Below are positions 23,072 to 35,803 of a DNA stretch of 64,000 nt, piece after piece. The position numbers and the translations under genes are program-made. A model generated the notes under the pieces. That model was not told the origin of the DNA. It did not search any database and was given only the letters and a program-made list of their open reading frames with translations. Numbering within the stretch: position 1 is the stretch's first letter; every line of letters begins with the position of its first letter. The DNA comes from Lindgomyces ingoldianus (taxonomy: Eukaryota > Ascomycota > Dothideomycetes > Pleosporales > Lindgomycetaceae). The DNA lies in contig NW_022985209.1 of assembly GCF_010093535.1 (NCBI RefSeq), positions 62,001 to 126,000 of the forward strand, read 5' to 3'.

Positions 23072-24081
23072 CTTACTTTTTTAAATAAAGTTATTATAGA
23101 TTTATTTTTAATAAAGTTTTTTTTAAGTGCTTTACACTTTTTTTTCTCTTTCTTAGTACTATTAGCTTTAGAGCAGGCGCGCTTTTTAAAAACAACTTTA
23201 GTCTTAGCAATTTTACCTATAACACTACTATGCGTGTATAGATAGTTGTTGTACAGGATTTTATTTTTACTATAAACTATTAAAAGCTAGAATAGAGCTA
23301 ATTAAGCTAAATTATACTGTAATAGAAAAACTTATACTTAAAAAAACTAAATAATAGTGTTTACTTATAATATAACTATTATATTAGTCTACACTAACTA
23401 AATAGAGTTAAGTAGATTAATAAAAAATAAAATAATAAAAATAGTGTTCTTAAAAGCTTATTATTTAAGTTTTAAGGACATAAAGAGCTATCTAGAGTTA
23501 GTATAAACAGACTACGCATAAATATGCTAAACAGAGCTAGAATGCGCACCTTAAAGCACTTTTTACAAAGTTTAAAGTAATAAGTATACTGTATATACTT
23601 AATTTTTTTTATACTATAACATAACTTATTATCTAAGAGCATATAATAGCTACTACTCTTATTTATAATACTCTTATAAGACATTTTATTAACATATTAA
23701 ATATAAAAGTTATTAAAACATAAGTTTATATTAGCTAAAGCTAATTAATCTTTTTTAAAAGAAACTATAGCTAGACTATATTAAAGTAAGCTATAAAAGC
23801 TTATTTTTAAGTTATTAAGTAAAGTTAACTATAAAAAAAAGCTAAAAGTAAATTAAGTAATAAAAAGGTGTAAGTAAGGTAGAATAGAACTATTAAAGCT
23901 TATTAGCACCCTTTTACACTAGATTATGCTAGAGTAGCTTAAAATATACTTACTTTAAAAAGTTTAAAATCCTCTAAATTCTAACTTATAAGAAGAGAAC
24001 AGTTATAAGAGAGATAGAGTTCTAGAACAGTTAGACTCTATTTACACTGTCCTAACTGCTACTTTACTAGTGTAAGATATA
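23072..24081 (+). mobile_element. Gypsy element D (B family), left segment
   Basis: This is the reverse complement of about 7380-8400 of element B, including the antisense frame (23472-23684 minus). It is broken on the left at the candidate copia LTR and on the right by insertion of element C. It resumes at 31725 and ends with a 190-bp LTR at 31948-32137. Only the region 3' of pol is retained. Confidence 0.8.
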
Positions 24082-24670
24082 TGTTACGGTCTACGGTTGG
24101 ACCAGCGTAACTCCACCAGCAGTGCTCCACAGTCTAACTAGGTTGGAGCAGGGCTCGCTTATGGACCAGTCAGAAGACACGGAAGCAGCACCGCTGCCCG
24201 CGGTAATAGAGGAATGTGTTGTTTAGTAAGGGAACAGGCCACAAGTCTAACAAGTTTAAGAGAGCTTATAGAGCTCTTCTTAGTAGACTTATATAAACTT
24301 ATTCTACTTACCTTAGCACCCTTTATATATGTATATAGTTTCTACATTAAACAACCTTTAAAAAGTGTATTTAACATTTAGTTTATTTTTATATAAACTA
24401 AGTAGCATTTAGCTTTCTAAAAAGCTGTAATACTATTTATATATCTTACACTATATATACCTTTAACCCTGTCTAACAGGACTGTTTAACCCTAGCTACT
24501 ATACTACTGCACATAGGGCAAACTACAATCTAGTTACTCTACCTTCCTCTATTAGCCTATTAGCCTTTACGTAGGACTGTACACTCTGCTGTTAGCCTCT
24601 AACATCTGCTCTACTTCTTACTCTTAAGTATTATTAACTTAAGTGCTTTTATAAAGTAAAAATTATAACA
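24082..24670 (+). repeat. 5' LTR of element C
   Basis: This 589-bp LTR starts TGTTACGGTC and ends AATTATAACA. Its first about 150 bp keep more G/C than the partner LTR, for example GGTCTACGGTTGGACCAGCG, so the two LTRs were mutated unequally. Confidence 0.92.
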
Positions 24671-27600
24671 TTAAACACTACCTTTTTTAAAAAGTATAAC
24701 TACTTAATATAACTTAGATACTAACATAGCCTACATAGCTTTATTAAGATCTATAGAAGTTCCTACTTAAAGTAAGGCTATTCTAGCAGAACAAATTAAT
24801 ATAATTTAGGATAATATTAAGAAACTTTAATAAATTAAAAAAAAAATAAGTAAGCTAGTAAGCCTTTAATAAAAAATTACTAACTAAAAAGTAATAAAGT
24901 TTAGTAACTACTTTTAGCTAATAAGCCTTTAATAAGCTACTAGTTACGCTTACTAGATACATAAACTATAAGTAGAACTAGCTAAACTCTAGAACATTTT
25001 AACTAAAAAAGTAAGCATTATAGCTAAGAAAACTTTAAGACTAGCCTTTTTAAAGCTTTTTAAAAAATTACTAAAAGACCTTGACCTATTCTTTATAAAA
25101 TGCTACTTTTATATATAATATAATAAAGAAGCATTTTAAACTAATGCAGAAATAATATTCTAGATAAGACTACATTTAGAAGGCCCTCTAGCAATCTAGT
25201 TCTAGCTACATGTGGACAACTAGATAGATTTTAGAGCTAACAGCGCAACACTTACCTCTAAAACAGAGGAAGTATTTAGTAGTGTTAAAAACTTTAAAAA
25301 AGCTCTAGCAGCTACCTATAAAACTTTAAATAAAAAAAATTATAGCTAATAAACTAAACACTTTAAAGCGAAGTAGTAGCCTAGTCTAGAACTATACAGC
25401 ATGCTTTAGAGAATAATTAGCTATCTATAGATAGACAGATTAAAAAGCTCTCTGTTACATGTTCTATAATAAACTAAGTAAAATAGTAAAAGACAAATTT
25501 ATATATAGTAATAAGCTAACTACTCTTAAAAACTTTATTATATAAGTAATAACCTATAACAACTACTACAAGAAGTGTAAAAAAAATAAAAAATAAAAAA
25601 GAACTTTTTAAAAACTAAAATTTATTTTTAAAAAAAAAAGCTTTTATAATATAATAAAAAACTAATAGACCTTAGTTATGTAAAACATACATAAAGCCCC
25701 TTTTTAAAAAAGAACTAAGTTCTAGAACATAATAAGCTACCTCTAATAAAAGAATAATAAAAGTAGTTAAAGGACAAGGCCTACTTAAACTATAAAAAAG
25801 TAGAACATTTCTACTAAAATTACCTAGACTCTTAAAAAGAGGAGAATAAAAATACTACTATAATAATAAAAGCTATTACTGCTAAATACAGCCTTATAGA
25901 CAAGGAAATATTAGAAAGATTAGATAACAGACTTTACTAGTAATGCAAAGAAAACTACTTTTTAAATAGTTACTTTAAAGTGTACTAGGAAGTAGCTATT
26001 TAGGACTTTAGCAGCTTAGATATAGTGTTGCAGGACCTTATAATTCTTAAAAAATATAGAGAAGAGACTTAGATCTAAGGATATATTATAAATATTTAAA
26101 AAAGAGAGGAATAGTTCCCTCTCTATAACTAGACCTCTAGCACTTTAGTAAAAGAACTCTCTAAATAGTTCTAGAAATATAAATGCTAGAAGTGTAGTCT
26201 ACAGCATAACTACTTTAACTACTATATAGTTATGCTCTACTAGATAAATATTAGTAATAATTACTTTATATTTAATATAATCTAATAAATAGCTAAAGTT
26301 AAGTATAATATTATAAATAAATAAAAATAGTAGTAGTTCTTAACTAAAATCTAAGACTAAAAACTAGAAGAACTAGGCAGACCTACTAGGTTTAAAGTAC
26401 TAGAGCTAGTATTAGGAAAACCTAAAACACTACTTCTAAGCCTTATAATTAGTAGGAAGGCTTTAGTAATGTAATAAAGTCACAGCTAGTGTGTACTCTG
26501 TAGAAACAACACTTATAGCACTAACAACTGCTAGTAGAAGGGACACCCTGTACAGATAGTACAAACACAGGAGTACCCTTAGTAGACTTAGGAGAGCCCC
26601 CTTAATACCCTATATAGACCTGACAATTGTCCATACCCCTAGTACTAGTGCACACAACGCTACTGTGTAAAGCACTAGGACAACAAGCACTAAGCAGGCT
26701 AGTAGCCTACATAGGAAAAGAACCACAATAGATGCCTATAGCAGGGAACAGCCTTAGCCTGCAAAATTATAAATTGCTATACCTATTAAACAGCCCCCCT
26801 CTATAAATAAAAGGGATAAGTAAGCTATAAAAAGTAAAATAACTACAAGTTTTATTATTTCTAATAAAAAGTAGTAAGAAAAAAAGACTATCTAACATTA
26901 CACTACCTTATAAAAGACTATAAATGCAAGGCAGCTAACTACTATAACAGAGAGCACTAAGTCTATAAAAAAGTAAGTTTAATAATAACTTATAAAATAT
27001 TAACTTTTACTTTTTAGTAAATTAAAAAGTCCTCTATAACATATTAGCCTTAGTTATAGTAGGACAAGAGGCAGAGCACAGTCTAACTACTACCTTTATG
27101 TATAAGGGACAACTAGAATTAGCTCTTATAGATAGCAGATGCACCTTTACTATAATAGATAAAAACTAGGTACAACAATAGAACATCCTATTTTAAATTA
27201 AAATAGATTTATTTAAGGTAACCCTTACCAATGCTTCCTTAATAGAATATAGTAAAAAATAGATTAACCTAGAAATGTATAAAGAGAATCTTAAGACCCT
27301 AAACATAAAAAATTAGAGATCTATAAATATACTTTTACTAAAAGGCAAGTATAACGCAATTCTAGAATATAATTACCTTAGAAAACATAACCTTTTAATT
27401 AACTAAAGAATAATAACTACAAAAAGCTTTAAAAATTACGCACATATAACCTAGTTAGCATACTATAATAACTAAAACTTAGTCTATAAGTAAGTAAAAT
27501 AAGGTAGTAATTACTACTCTAAAAAAAAAAACTTTAGAAGTTTTCTTATTAAAAACTTAAAGTATAAGTAATAAAGTTAATAAAAAAGAAGCTTAAGAAA

Positions 27601-30539
27601 GTCCCTTATAAAAAAATTAAAGCTAATAAAGATGTAAAATAAATTAAGATTTTTAAAATTTAAAAAAAGCATCCCTACTAAATATAAAGACTATAAAGAT
27701 ATATTTAAGACGCCTAATAACTTAAAAGAGTTGCCTTTACATTAGCCTTAGAACTATGCTATTAACTTAGTAAAAGACTATAACCTAAAAACACATAAGC
27801 TTTGCCCTGTAATAAGGGCATAAAAAGAAGCCTTATAAGAATACATTAACTAGATGCTAGCTTAAGGCTATATCTAAGAAAGCTATAGCCTAGTCGCCTT
27901 AGCAGTAGTCTTTGTAAAAAAGAAAGAAGAAAAGATTAGAGTCTATTAGGACTATAAGACTCTAAATAATAATATAATTAAAAATTAGTTTCCTTTACTA
28001 ATTATATAAGACATTATAAACTAACTAAAAGGAACCTAGTACTTTATAAAGTTTAATGTATAAGACAGATTTAATAAAATAAGGATTAAGAAGAGAGATA
28101 AGTAGCTTACAGCGTTCTAAACCCTATAGGGACTTTATAAGCTGCTAGTAATGCTGTTTAGCTTAACAAACGCCTTAGCAACATTCTAACAAATTATTAA
28201 CACAGCCCTTAACCTGTACTTTAATGTCTTTACCCTAGTATACCTAAATAACGTCCTTATTTATTTAAAAAAAAGCCTAAATGACTATGTATAAAAAGTA
28301 TAAAAAGTCCTAGAAAAGCTAAAGAAGTATAGACTTTATCTTTAGCTCTCTAAATGTAAATTCTATGTTACTGAAATAAAATACTTAAGATTTATAATTA
28401 ATAGTAAAGAAATAAAAATTAACTTAGCTAAAGTATAAAAAGTACTTAAATAGCTAGAACTTATAATAGTTAAGGAAGTTAAGAGATTTCTTAGACTATT
28501 AAGATATATCTAAACAATAATTAAGGACTATTTAAAGATTACTTTACCCCTAATAAATGCTACTACTAAAGAATAAGTAATAGCAAAATTTGCATAGACC
28601 TTATAAATAAATAAGGCATTTAAAACTCTAAAGTAGGCTATAACAGCAAAATTAGTGCTAAGGATGTACAACCTATAATTAGATACTAAAATCCACATAG
28701 ATGCATCTTTAGAAGCTAGTAGAGCCACACTTTACTAAAAAACAAGAAGACAGGAAATAGCATCTAGTAGCATATTACTCTGCTAAGTTCTTAGGACTTA
28801 AAGCTAGCTACAGCATACCTAATAAAGAGCTAAAAGCAATACTAAACGCAGTAAGAGTATAGGCTACAGAGCTACATAAAATAGAAAAACCTTTTTACAT
28901 TATAACTAACTACACAAACTTAGTTACATTTCTAATAGTAAAGAAACTCTCCTCTATGCATGTAAGATAAGTAATAGAACTTGCTTAGTTTAACTACATT
29001 ATTAAGCATGTCTTAGAAGCATAAAACTAGCAGGCTAACACTCTTAGCTAAAGGCTAGACTACTTTAATAAAGAAGAAAAAAGAACTAAGAAGTTTACCT
29101 TTTTTAAAAAAACTAATAAAGAATAGCTTTATAATAGGCCTTAGCTTATAAAAGAACTCTGTATGCTTATAGTAAATAAGTAAGAATAGAAGAATTTAGT
29201 TTATAAATATTACAAGTCTCTAATGTTTAGACACCTAAGAGTAGGCACCCTCTAGAAAAAATTAAGGGCTGCTATACTATAACACATACTAAAAGTAAAG
29301 CAACTATGCACTAAGGTACTTAAAGAATGTAACACCTGCAACAGAAACAACTTATAAAGGCATAAGGCCTATAGATATCTGTAACTAATTAAAGCCTTAA
29401 AGCAACTATAAGTAATAATTATAATAAATTTTATTACTAGACTTCCCCTATCTAAGAAGCTAGAAATAGAAAAGATGTGCAACATAGTTATAGTTACCCT
29501 TAACAAAACTACTAAATACCTATACACTTAGCTGTTAGAAAAAATAATAACAGCTAAAAAGTTTATTTATAAACTTAAATAAAATGTTATATTAGTATAT
29601 AAATGCTCTAGAATTATTATCTCTAACTAAGATAAATTGTTTACTAGTAGATTCTAGAAAGCAGCTATGTAACACCTTAGTATAATGTATAAACTATCTA
29701 TAGCATACTATCCATAGACAGACAGTTAAACTAAGAGAGTAAATGCTAAAGTAGAAAAGTACCTAAGAAAGTATGTCTCTTACACCTATTATAATTAGGT
29801 AAAGTGGCTTCTAATGGCACAGCTAGCTATTAACACAGTAGAATTAGCCACAACAAAGAAAACGCTATATAAGGCTAATTTTAGCTATAACTTATACTTT
29901 ATGCTATAAGAAAACTAGCCTATAGACTTTTAAAAATTAATAGACTAGTTATTAAACTTATAAAATATATATAAAAAATTAGTAATTAAGGCTAAATCTA
30001 GTTAGAAAATAATAAAATAATACATAAATAAATTATAATAGCTAAGCCTAAGAATTAGCTTAAAAGACTATGTAGACTTTAACACTAAGAATTTTAAAGT
30101 ATCTAGACCTTCTTAAAAGCTAGTAAAAAAAAGAAGAGGACTGTATAAAGTCTTATAGACTTAATAAGATAATTATAAGCTTAAGCTTCCCCTACATATA
30201 AAAATACACCTATAGTTCTATATCTTTAGATTAGAAAAAGCACCTAAAGAGATTCCACTATCTATATAAAAATAAAAAGATAAAGAAACTAAGTATAAAG
30301 TTAAACACATTATTAGTAACTAAAAAAACAAGAAGAAATTTTTAGTAAAATAAAAAAAGTAGCTTACTAGTAAGAACATATAAAAACTAGCTAAGAATTT
30401 GCAGAACGCGTAGCTGTTAGTACAGGGGTACCTCTAGGCTTATCTAAAAGAAACTAGCTAGGTAATAAGGCACCTATATTAAAAGAAATAGCTACATTAT
30501 TACTAAATAGTAGCAGCCTTTAGAGACAAGTCTTAGCTA

Positions 30540-30655
30540 ATAAAGGCTGTAAAAAGAAATAACTTTTTACTTTAGCCTTAAAAGCTTCTATCTTATCTAA
30601 GAAAAAAAAATCTTTTTTTAAGTACTTTACGCACTAAGCCTCTAATAGATCTAGT
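30540..30655 (-). pseudogene. Antisense ORF of element C (fragment)
   Basis: On minus, the peptide CVKYLKKDFFFLDKIEA followed by FKAKVK matches the conserved antisense frame of A, A2 and G in the same position between chromodomain and 3' LTR. A TAG precedes it where the relatives have Tyr or a stop (EA*). Confidence 0.5.
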
Positions 30656-31135
30656 AACTTTTAGATATAATCTTATTTAAAACACTTTTTAGCCTTTACC
30701 TCTAAAGTTTTTTAAACTTAATGCAACATTTTCTTATTAAGCTTCTACTTATAAGCTCTTGTTATAGTAGCATTTTAAAGAAGTGTTTCTCTCTTCTTCT
30801 CTAACTAATTTTATATAGTGTTAGAGATAAAAGCATTACACCTACTATTTTTTTTTACACACTTAACACATTTATCTAAGGATAAAGTTAGCATATAAGA
30901 TAACTTTAATAACTAGTAAGTGCTATAAAGTCTTATCTTTATCTAGTAAAAAAGATTAAAATAAAGAGCAGCATAAAAATAATAAGATAAATAAGACTAG
31001 TAAGCTATTTAGCTTAAAAAAAATAAATGTTAAAAATGCTTTTTTACAAGCAGGCGCCTACTTTATAAATAAACCTTTACTAACATAGTTGTGTAAGCAG
31101 AGCAGCGAGGACGCTGCTAGGGAGAAGGGGCAGCG

Positions 31136-31724
31136 TGTTACAGTCTACAGTTAGACCAGCGTAACTCCACCAGCAGTGCTCCACAGTCTAACTAGGTTAG
31201 AGCAGGACTCGCTTATAGACTAGTTAGAAGACACAGAAGCAGCACTGCTGCCTACAGTAATAAAGGAATGCGTTATTTAGTAAGGGAATAGGCTATAAGT
31301 CTAATAAGTCTAAGAGAGCTTATAGAGCTCTCCTTAGCAGACTTATATAAACTTATCCTGCTTGCCTTAGCACCCTTTGTATATGTATATAGTTTCTATA
31401 TTAAATAACTTTTAAAAGGTGTGTTTAATGTTTAGTTTATTTCTATATAGACTAAGTAGCATTTAGCTTTCTAAAGAGCTATAATACTATTTATATATCT
31501 TACACTATATATACCTTTAACCCTATCTAACAGGACTGTTTAACCCTAGCTACTATACTGCTGCACATAGGGCAAACTACAATCTAGTCACTCTACCTTC
31601 CTCCGTCAGCCCATTAGCCTTTACGTAGGACTGTACACCCTGCCGTTGGCCCCTAACATCCGCTCTACTCCTCACCCCTGAGTATCATTGACCCGAGTGC
31701 TTCTACGAAGCAAGGATTGTAACA
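31136..31724 (+). repeat. 3' LTR of element C
   Basis: This is a 589-bp direct repeat of 24082-24670, ending AGGATTGTAACA, with a polypurine tract immediately upstream. Confidence 0.92.
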
Positions 31725-32137
31725 ATATACTACTATTTTACCTTTACTTTTACTTTATATTTTTACTTTACTTTTACTTTATAACTTTAAGTTGTTTTTA
31801 AATACACCTACATAAAATTAACTAAAATAAGTAGAAGTAAGCCTTTAAAGTATTATATAACACTTTATTATAATACTTAGGCATATTATTATCTGTTTTA
31901 TCCTCTAAGTTGTAGGACTACTATAAAAGGGGATAATGTAAGGCTAGATGTCCTAGAACAGGCTAGTATAGCCTCCCCTAACCTGTTTGGAGGTCACATG
32001 ACCTGTGCTTTGTATATAAGCACGAATTCTAACAAGCGAGGCTTAGCAGCGATTTGTCTCCCTTACAATACACTTCTATCTTTCTCTAAAAGCTTGCTCT
32101 CGGTGCTATCCGTGCTACTTACTATCCCATCTTTACA
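31725..32137 (+). mobile_element. Gypsy element D, right segment with 190-bp LTR (31948-32137)
   Basis: After the duplicated ATATA, the sequence continues as the reverse complement of 7151-7380 of element B. It has a polypurine tract AAAAGGGGATAA, then an LTR from TGTAAGGC to ATCTTTACA. The 3' LTR position shows D was transcribed on plus. Confidence 0.85.
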
Positions 32138-32437
32138 CTAAGCTAAAAACCTTATATATAACTAAATTACTTATATTGTAAAAATAAAGTTTTTACTATA
32201 CTTTAAAGTAGCTTATAATGCTATAATAACTTTTAGTAATATTTAAAAAAGTTTTAAAGTGTAAGATTAGTTTTTTTTAACTTATATTAAGTTATAATAA
32301 GCCTTAATGTTAAGTATACACTGTATTACTACTACTACTTATATATAATAAGCTCTAGTAGTTATAAGCTTTTAGTAACACTTTAAAACTTAACCTATAA
32401 TTAATAGTTATAAAATTAAAAATTTAAAAGTATATAA
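32138..32437. other. AT-rich sequence flanking element E
   Basis: This is TA-saturated DNA with no frame and no family match that I can see. It is the left flank of element E and continues, as the same ancestral sequence, at 34148. Confidence 0.5.
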
Positions 32438-32664
32438 TGTCCGTACGTAAGTACAGCTGTGTCTGTACACGCGTACAGCTGAATTAGGTTGCCTAAAACG
32501 TTAGCTATCTAGCCTGTGCGTTAGGGGCTATGTGTACTTAAAAGCCCTCTTTCTTTATATAAAGAGAAAGAGTAGTAGTTAATAATAAGAAGATCTTTAC
32601 TTACTTACCTCTTAGTACGCCTCTTAGGCGTATGTTTATTTAATTAAACCTAGGTTAACTAACA
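32438..32664. repeat. Left LTR of element E
   Basis: This 227-bp repeat is rich in palindromes (TACAGCTG, GTACACGCGTAC, GTACGCC...GGCGTA). It is more TA-shifted than the right LTR. Confidence 0.85.
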
Positions 32665-32704
32665 CTAATTAGTCTATTAACAAACTATTTTGCTGCAAAA
32701 GCTT

Positions 32705-33133
32705 AAACCCACTATATACATAGCTATGTAAAGAGGGCTTCTTAAGCCTTTATAAAAAACCTGTCTTTTTAATAAGCAGATTTGTAAGGATTAATAAAAC
32801 TGCTACTATATAAAAAGCTTACACCTACTACGTGCGTAGCTATGTAAAGAAGGTACAAAGAAGCTTACATCTACTGTGTGTGTAGCTACATAGAGAAGGG
32901 TAAGCAAGCTTTATGCGCGCCCCTAGATTAACTAATTACATAAAGACAAGATTAGCAACCTGCTGTGTGCGTAGCCACACAGAAAGGGCTTACTGCTAAG
33001 CCTTTGTGCGCCTTAGAGCCTCTTGTTAATATAGGCTGTGCGACTACTTACCTACTGCGTGTGTAGCTACGCAGAGGAGACAATACAGGCTGCATAATTA
33101 GAAACCTACTGCGTGCGTAGCTACACAGAGGAG
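32705..33133. repeat. Six spaced hairpin repeats in element E
   Basis: Six copies of a roughly 30-bp unit of the type CTACTGCGTGYGTAGCTACRCAGAG occur near 32708, 32825, 32870, 32958, 33052 and 33105. Each contains inverted arms CTGCG/CGCAG around GTAGCTAC. Spacing is irregular (about 45-115 bp), so this is not a simple tandem array. Confidence 0.8.
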
Positions 33134-33920
33134 GCTTCTTATTAGCAGCCCGCCTTGCTAACACTTCCCCCTGAGAACAGCCGTACAAACACACAACTAG
33201 CACCACCTACCCCCCCTAGACAACAGCTGTACAAACGCAACTAGCCTCTCCCCTTAAGAGCTACTGTACAGTTAACTACTACTACCTAGACAACTGCTGT
33301 ACAAACGCAACTAGCACCTACCCTCCCCCCTCTTAATTAATTGCCTGCACAAGAGGCAATAACTAACTAACACCTTCCTCCCCCTCCTTAGGGATTAATT
33401 ACTTACATAGAAGGCAATTAACCTACACCCCCTTCTAAGCTATAGCGTCTTTGTACACCTTATATAAAAAGTTATTAGGGGTTACACGTGTGTCTAAAAT
33501 AATCTTACATAGAAAGGTAGATTTAGATCTTCTGCATAATAGAATAAATACAGACTCTCTCTTACTAAAATAATAAGCTTTATACGCAGTGTACATTCTC
33601 TTAGACATGTGTAAGCTGCTAAGAGGAAGGTACACACAATAAAAGTAAAATAACTTTAAGGGATAGACAACGCATAATTTTAACAACCTTCTTTATATAG
33701 TTAGGTAAGAACTTTTTCTTACTCTAGCTAAGCATAGGCACTATCCTAGAAGCAGGTTAAATTATACATAAGCTAAGAAGCTAAGGGATATTATAAATAG
33801 AAGAAGCACTAAGGGTTAGCTCTAGAAAAGGAAGTAAGAGAGTAAAAAAAAAAGAAAAAAAAAGAAGTAAAATTAATGTACAGATAAGTAAGCAACTCTA
33901 TAAAAGTAAAAAGTTGCTAG

Positions 33921-34147
33921 TGTTTGTATATAAGTATAGCTGTGTCTGTACACGCGTACAGCTAAATTAGGTTGCCTAAAACATTAGCTATCTAGCCTAT
34001 GCGTTAGGGGCTATGTGTACTTAAGAGCCCTTTTTCTTTGTACAAAGAGAGAGGGCAGTAGTTAATAATAAGAAGATCTTTGCCTACTCACCTCTTAGTA
34101 CGCCCCTTGGGCGTACGTTTGTTTGATCGAACCTAGGCCAACCAACA
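33921..34147. repeat. Right LTR of element E
   Basis: This is a 227-bp direct repeat of 32438-32664, ending GGCCAACCAACA. Confidence 0.85.
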
Positions 34148-34569
34148 TATAAATAGTTTACTAACTTTTATAGTTAAAGTGTTTAAAAAGGTTTTAAAGA
34201 GAGTAGTAATAATTATATATAAGGTAGTGTTAGTGTAATAAAGAATTACTAAGCTTTAAGCAGCTAATAAAGCAGCTATATAATATAAATTATATAAAAA
34301 AGGTAAATTAAAGTAAAAAAAAGCCTTAATAGTTTAAAAAAGCTTACACTAAACAGCTTTAAAACAGTTTAATCTGCGTAGCAATAAAAAGAAGGTAAAA
34401 AAGTAGGTGTAAGCTAAAGTAGGTAAGCTATTTTAAAGGCGCTATAGGTAGTGCAATTAGACTAGGCATAACATGTAAACATGTAAGTAAGAAGTAGAAG
34501 TAGTATCTAAATAATATTCTAGACTATACTATACTAGATAATACTAGGGCAGGTTGTTATAGACTATAA
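34148..34569. other. AT-rich sequence, right flank of element E
   Basis: After the duplicated TATAA the flank resumes. It has no frame and no repeat I recognise, apart from scattered AAAGCTTA motifs. Confidence 0.5.
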
Positions 34570-34643
34570 TAGAGTTTGTGATAGTGTAGTCTTAGCAAAA
34601 GGAAGCAACTTAGGTGTGTAAGCAACTCGCCTATAGTGTACGT
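34570..34643 (+). mobile_element. Right terminus of a foldback-family element
   Basis: This is the 74-bp end sequence (GTCTTAGCAAAAGGAAGCAAC, AGCAACTCGCC, GTGTACGT) followed by TA. Only the terminal part matches. It faces the left end of the complete copy at 34702, with about 58 bp between them. Confidence 0.6.
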
Positions 34644-34701
34644 TATAAAAAGTATAAAATATAGTATAAAGGTATTATATGTACCTTTAAAAGTTTAGAT
34701 A

Positions 34702-35801
34702 ACGTACTTCACAGGCGAGTTGCTTACACACCTGAGTTGCTTACTTTTACTAAGACCCTACTAAACTACTCTTCTTACAGTAATGCATTCCTAACAACAC
34801 TACTTAGACGTGCTAAAAGAACATTAGATATAGCTTACGCTTTAAGCTTTTAAACAAGACATAAAACTTTTAGAGAAACATGCTATAGCTATATGCAAAG
34901 TCTTATAAAAGAGAATAAATAACTATAGCGCTAGACAACCTTTATAAGCTAATTCTACAGCTAAATTATAAAAGCTAGGTAATAAAAAGAAGCAGGTAAT
35001 TGTTAAGACTATACTTAAGCTATATACGCAAGAAATTTCCTCTTAGATAGCATTTATAGCTAATATAGCTAATTCTTTGCGCGCTAAGCATAATTTAGGC
35101 TATGTTTACATAAACTAGCCTAGTATGTTTGTAAAGTGTTATCTAGAGCTTAAAGTAAAGTTTTAAGTGTAAGTATAGTTAAAAAATATTTAGCTAATTA
35201 TAAAGCCTATTTTACTAAAGTTGTACATGTTATTATCTTAGATGCTATACTTAGCTTTAATATTCTTTATAAGGCTAAACCTGCTCTAAATTACTCTAAG
35301 ACTTTTATAAAAAGCTTTCTTATAGTTATACTTACACTTAAACATTACTTTAAGCTCTAAATAGCGCTTTACAACTATATAAGGCTAGTTTATGCTAATA
35401 TAGCCTAGGTTATGCTTAGTGCGTAAAGAATTAACTATATTAGCTATAAATGCTATCTAAGGGGAAATTTCTTGCGCATATAGCTTAAGTATAGTCTTAA
35501 TAATTACCTACTTTTTTTTATTACCTAGCCTTTATAATTTAGCTGTAGAATTAGCTTGTAAAGGTTATCTAGTGCTATAGTTATTTATTCTTTTTTATAG
35601 AACCTTACACATAGCTGTAGCATGTTTCTTTAAGAGTTTTATGTCTTATTTAAAAGTTTAAAGTATAAGCTGTATCTAATATTCTTTTAGCGCGTTTAAG
35701 TAGTGTTGTTAGGAATGCATTAGTGTAGGAAGAGTAGTTTAGTAGGGTCTTAGTAAAAGTAAGCAACTTAGGTGTGTGAGCAACTTGCCTGTGAAGTACC
35801 T
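34702..35801. mobile_element. Complete 1,100-bp foldback/MITE element, TA target
   Basis: The two halves are inverted copies of each other over most of the length. The left end reads ACGTACTTCACAGGCGAG, GTTGCTTACACACCTGAG, and the right end is its complement with few changes. The arms run inward roughly 480 bp to a loop of about 130-150 bp near 35185-35330. TA flanks both ends (34700-34701, 35802-35803), as for Tc1/mariner/pogo-type insertions. No reading frame encodes a transposase. Confidence 0.8.
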
Positions 35802-35803
35802 TA

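Larger units (their letters stand above)
24082..31724 (+). mobile_element. Ty3/gypsy chromovirus C, complete, inserted in D (TSD ATATA)
   Basis: Two 589-bp LTRs (24082-24670, 31136-31724) bound 7,643 bp, with ATATA at 24077-24081 and 31725-31729. Read through stops on plus: gag with a decayed zinc knuckle near 26190; aspartic protease LIDSRCTFTIID near 27125 (DSG changed to DSR); RT near 27880-28400 with FSLTNALATF and VYLNNVLIY (YLDD to YLNN, near 28235); RNase H near 28660-29060; integrase with CNTCNRNN near 29335, ITRLPLS near 29430 and KLSIAYYP near 29695; and a C-terminal chromodomain (TKYKVKHIIS, KKKFLVK, KLAKNLQNA; about 30290-30440). A polypurine tract GGGAGAAGGGG precedes the 3' LTR. 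RIP-type stops abolish coding. Confidence 0.92.
32438..34147. mobile_element. Element E: 1,710-bp coding-free LTR retrotransposon (TRIM-like), TSD TATAA
   Basis: Two 227-bp direct repeats (32438-32664, 33921-34147) begin TGT and end AACA. They are flanked by TATAA at 32433-32437 and 34148-34152, so the structure is a complete LTR insertion. The 1,256-bp interior has no gag or pol. Instead it holds six hairpin-forming repeats (32705-33133), then a second set of repeats around GCTGTACAAACGCAACTAGC (33180-33330), and a purine-rich tract near 33835-33875 that could serve as a polypurine tract for plus orientation. An 83-codon minus frame at 33435-33686 is probably chance. It must rely on proteins of another element. 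Confidence 0.82.

Noticed and set aside
32705..33133. Hairpin repeats as a CRISPR-like or tRNA array
   Set aside because: Spacing is irregular, units are imperfect, there is no tRNA fold, and they lie within an LTR element with a proven target duplication.
33435..33686. 83-codon minus frame in element E
   Set aside because: There is no homologue in the window, it has AT-driven composition, and it overlaps no conserved feature of the element.
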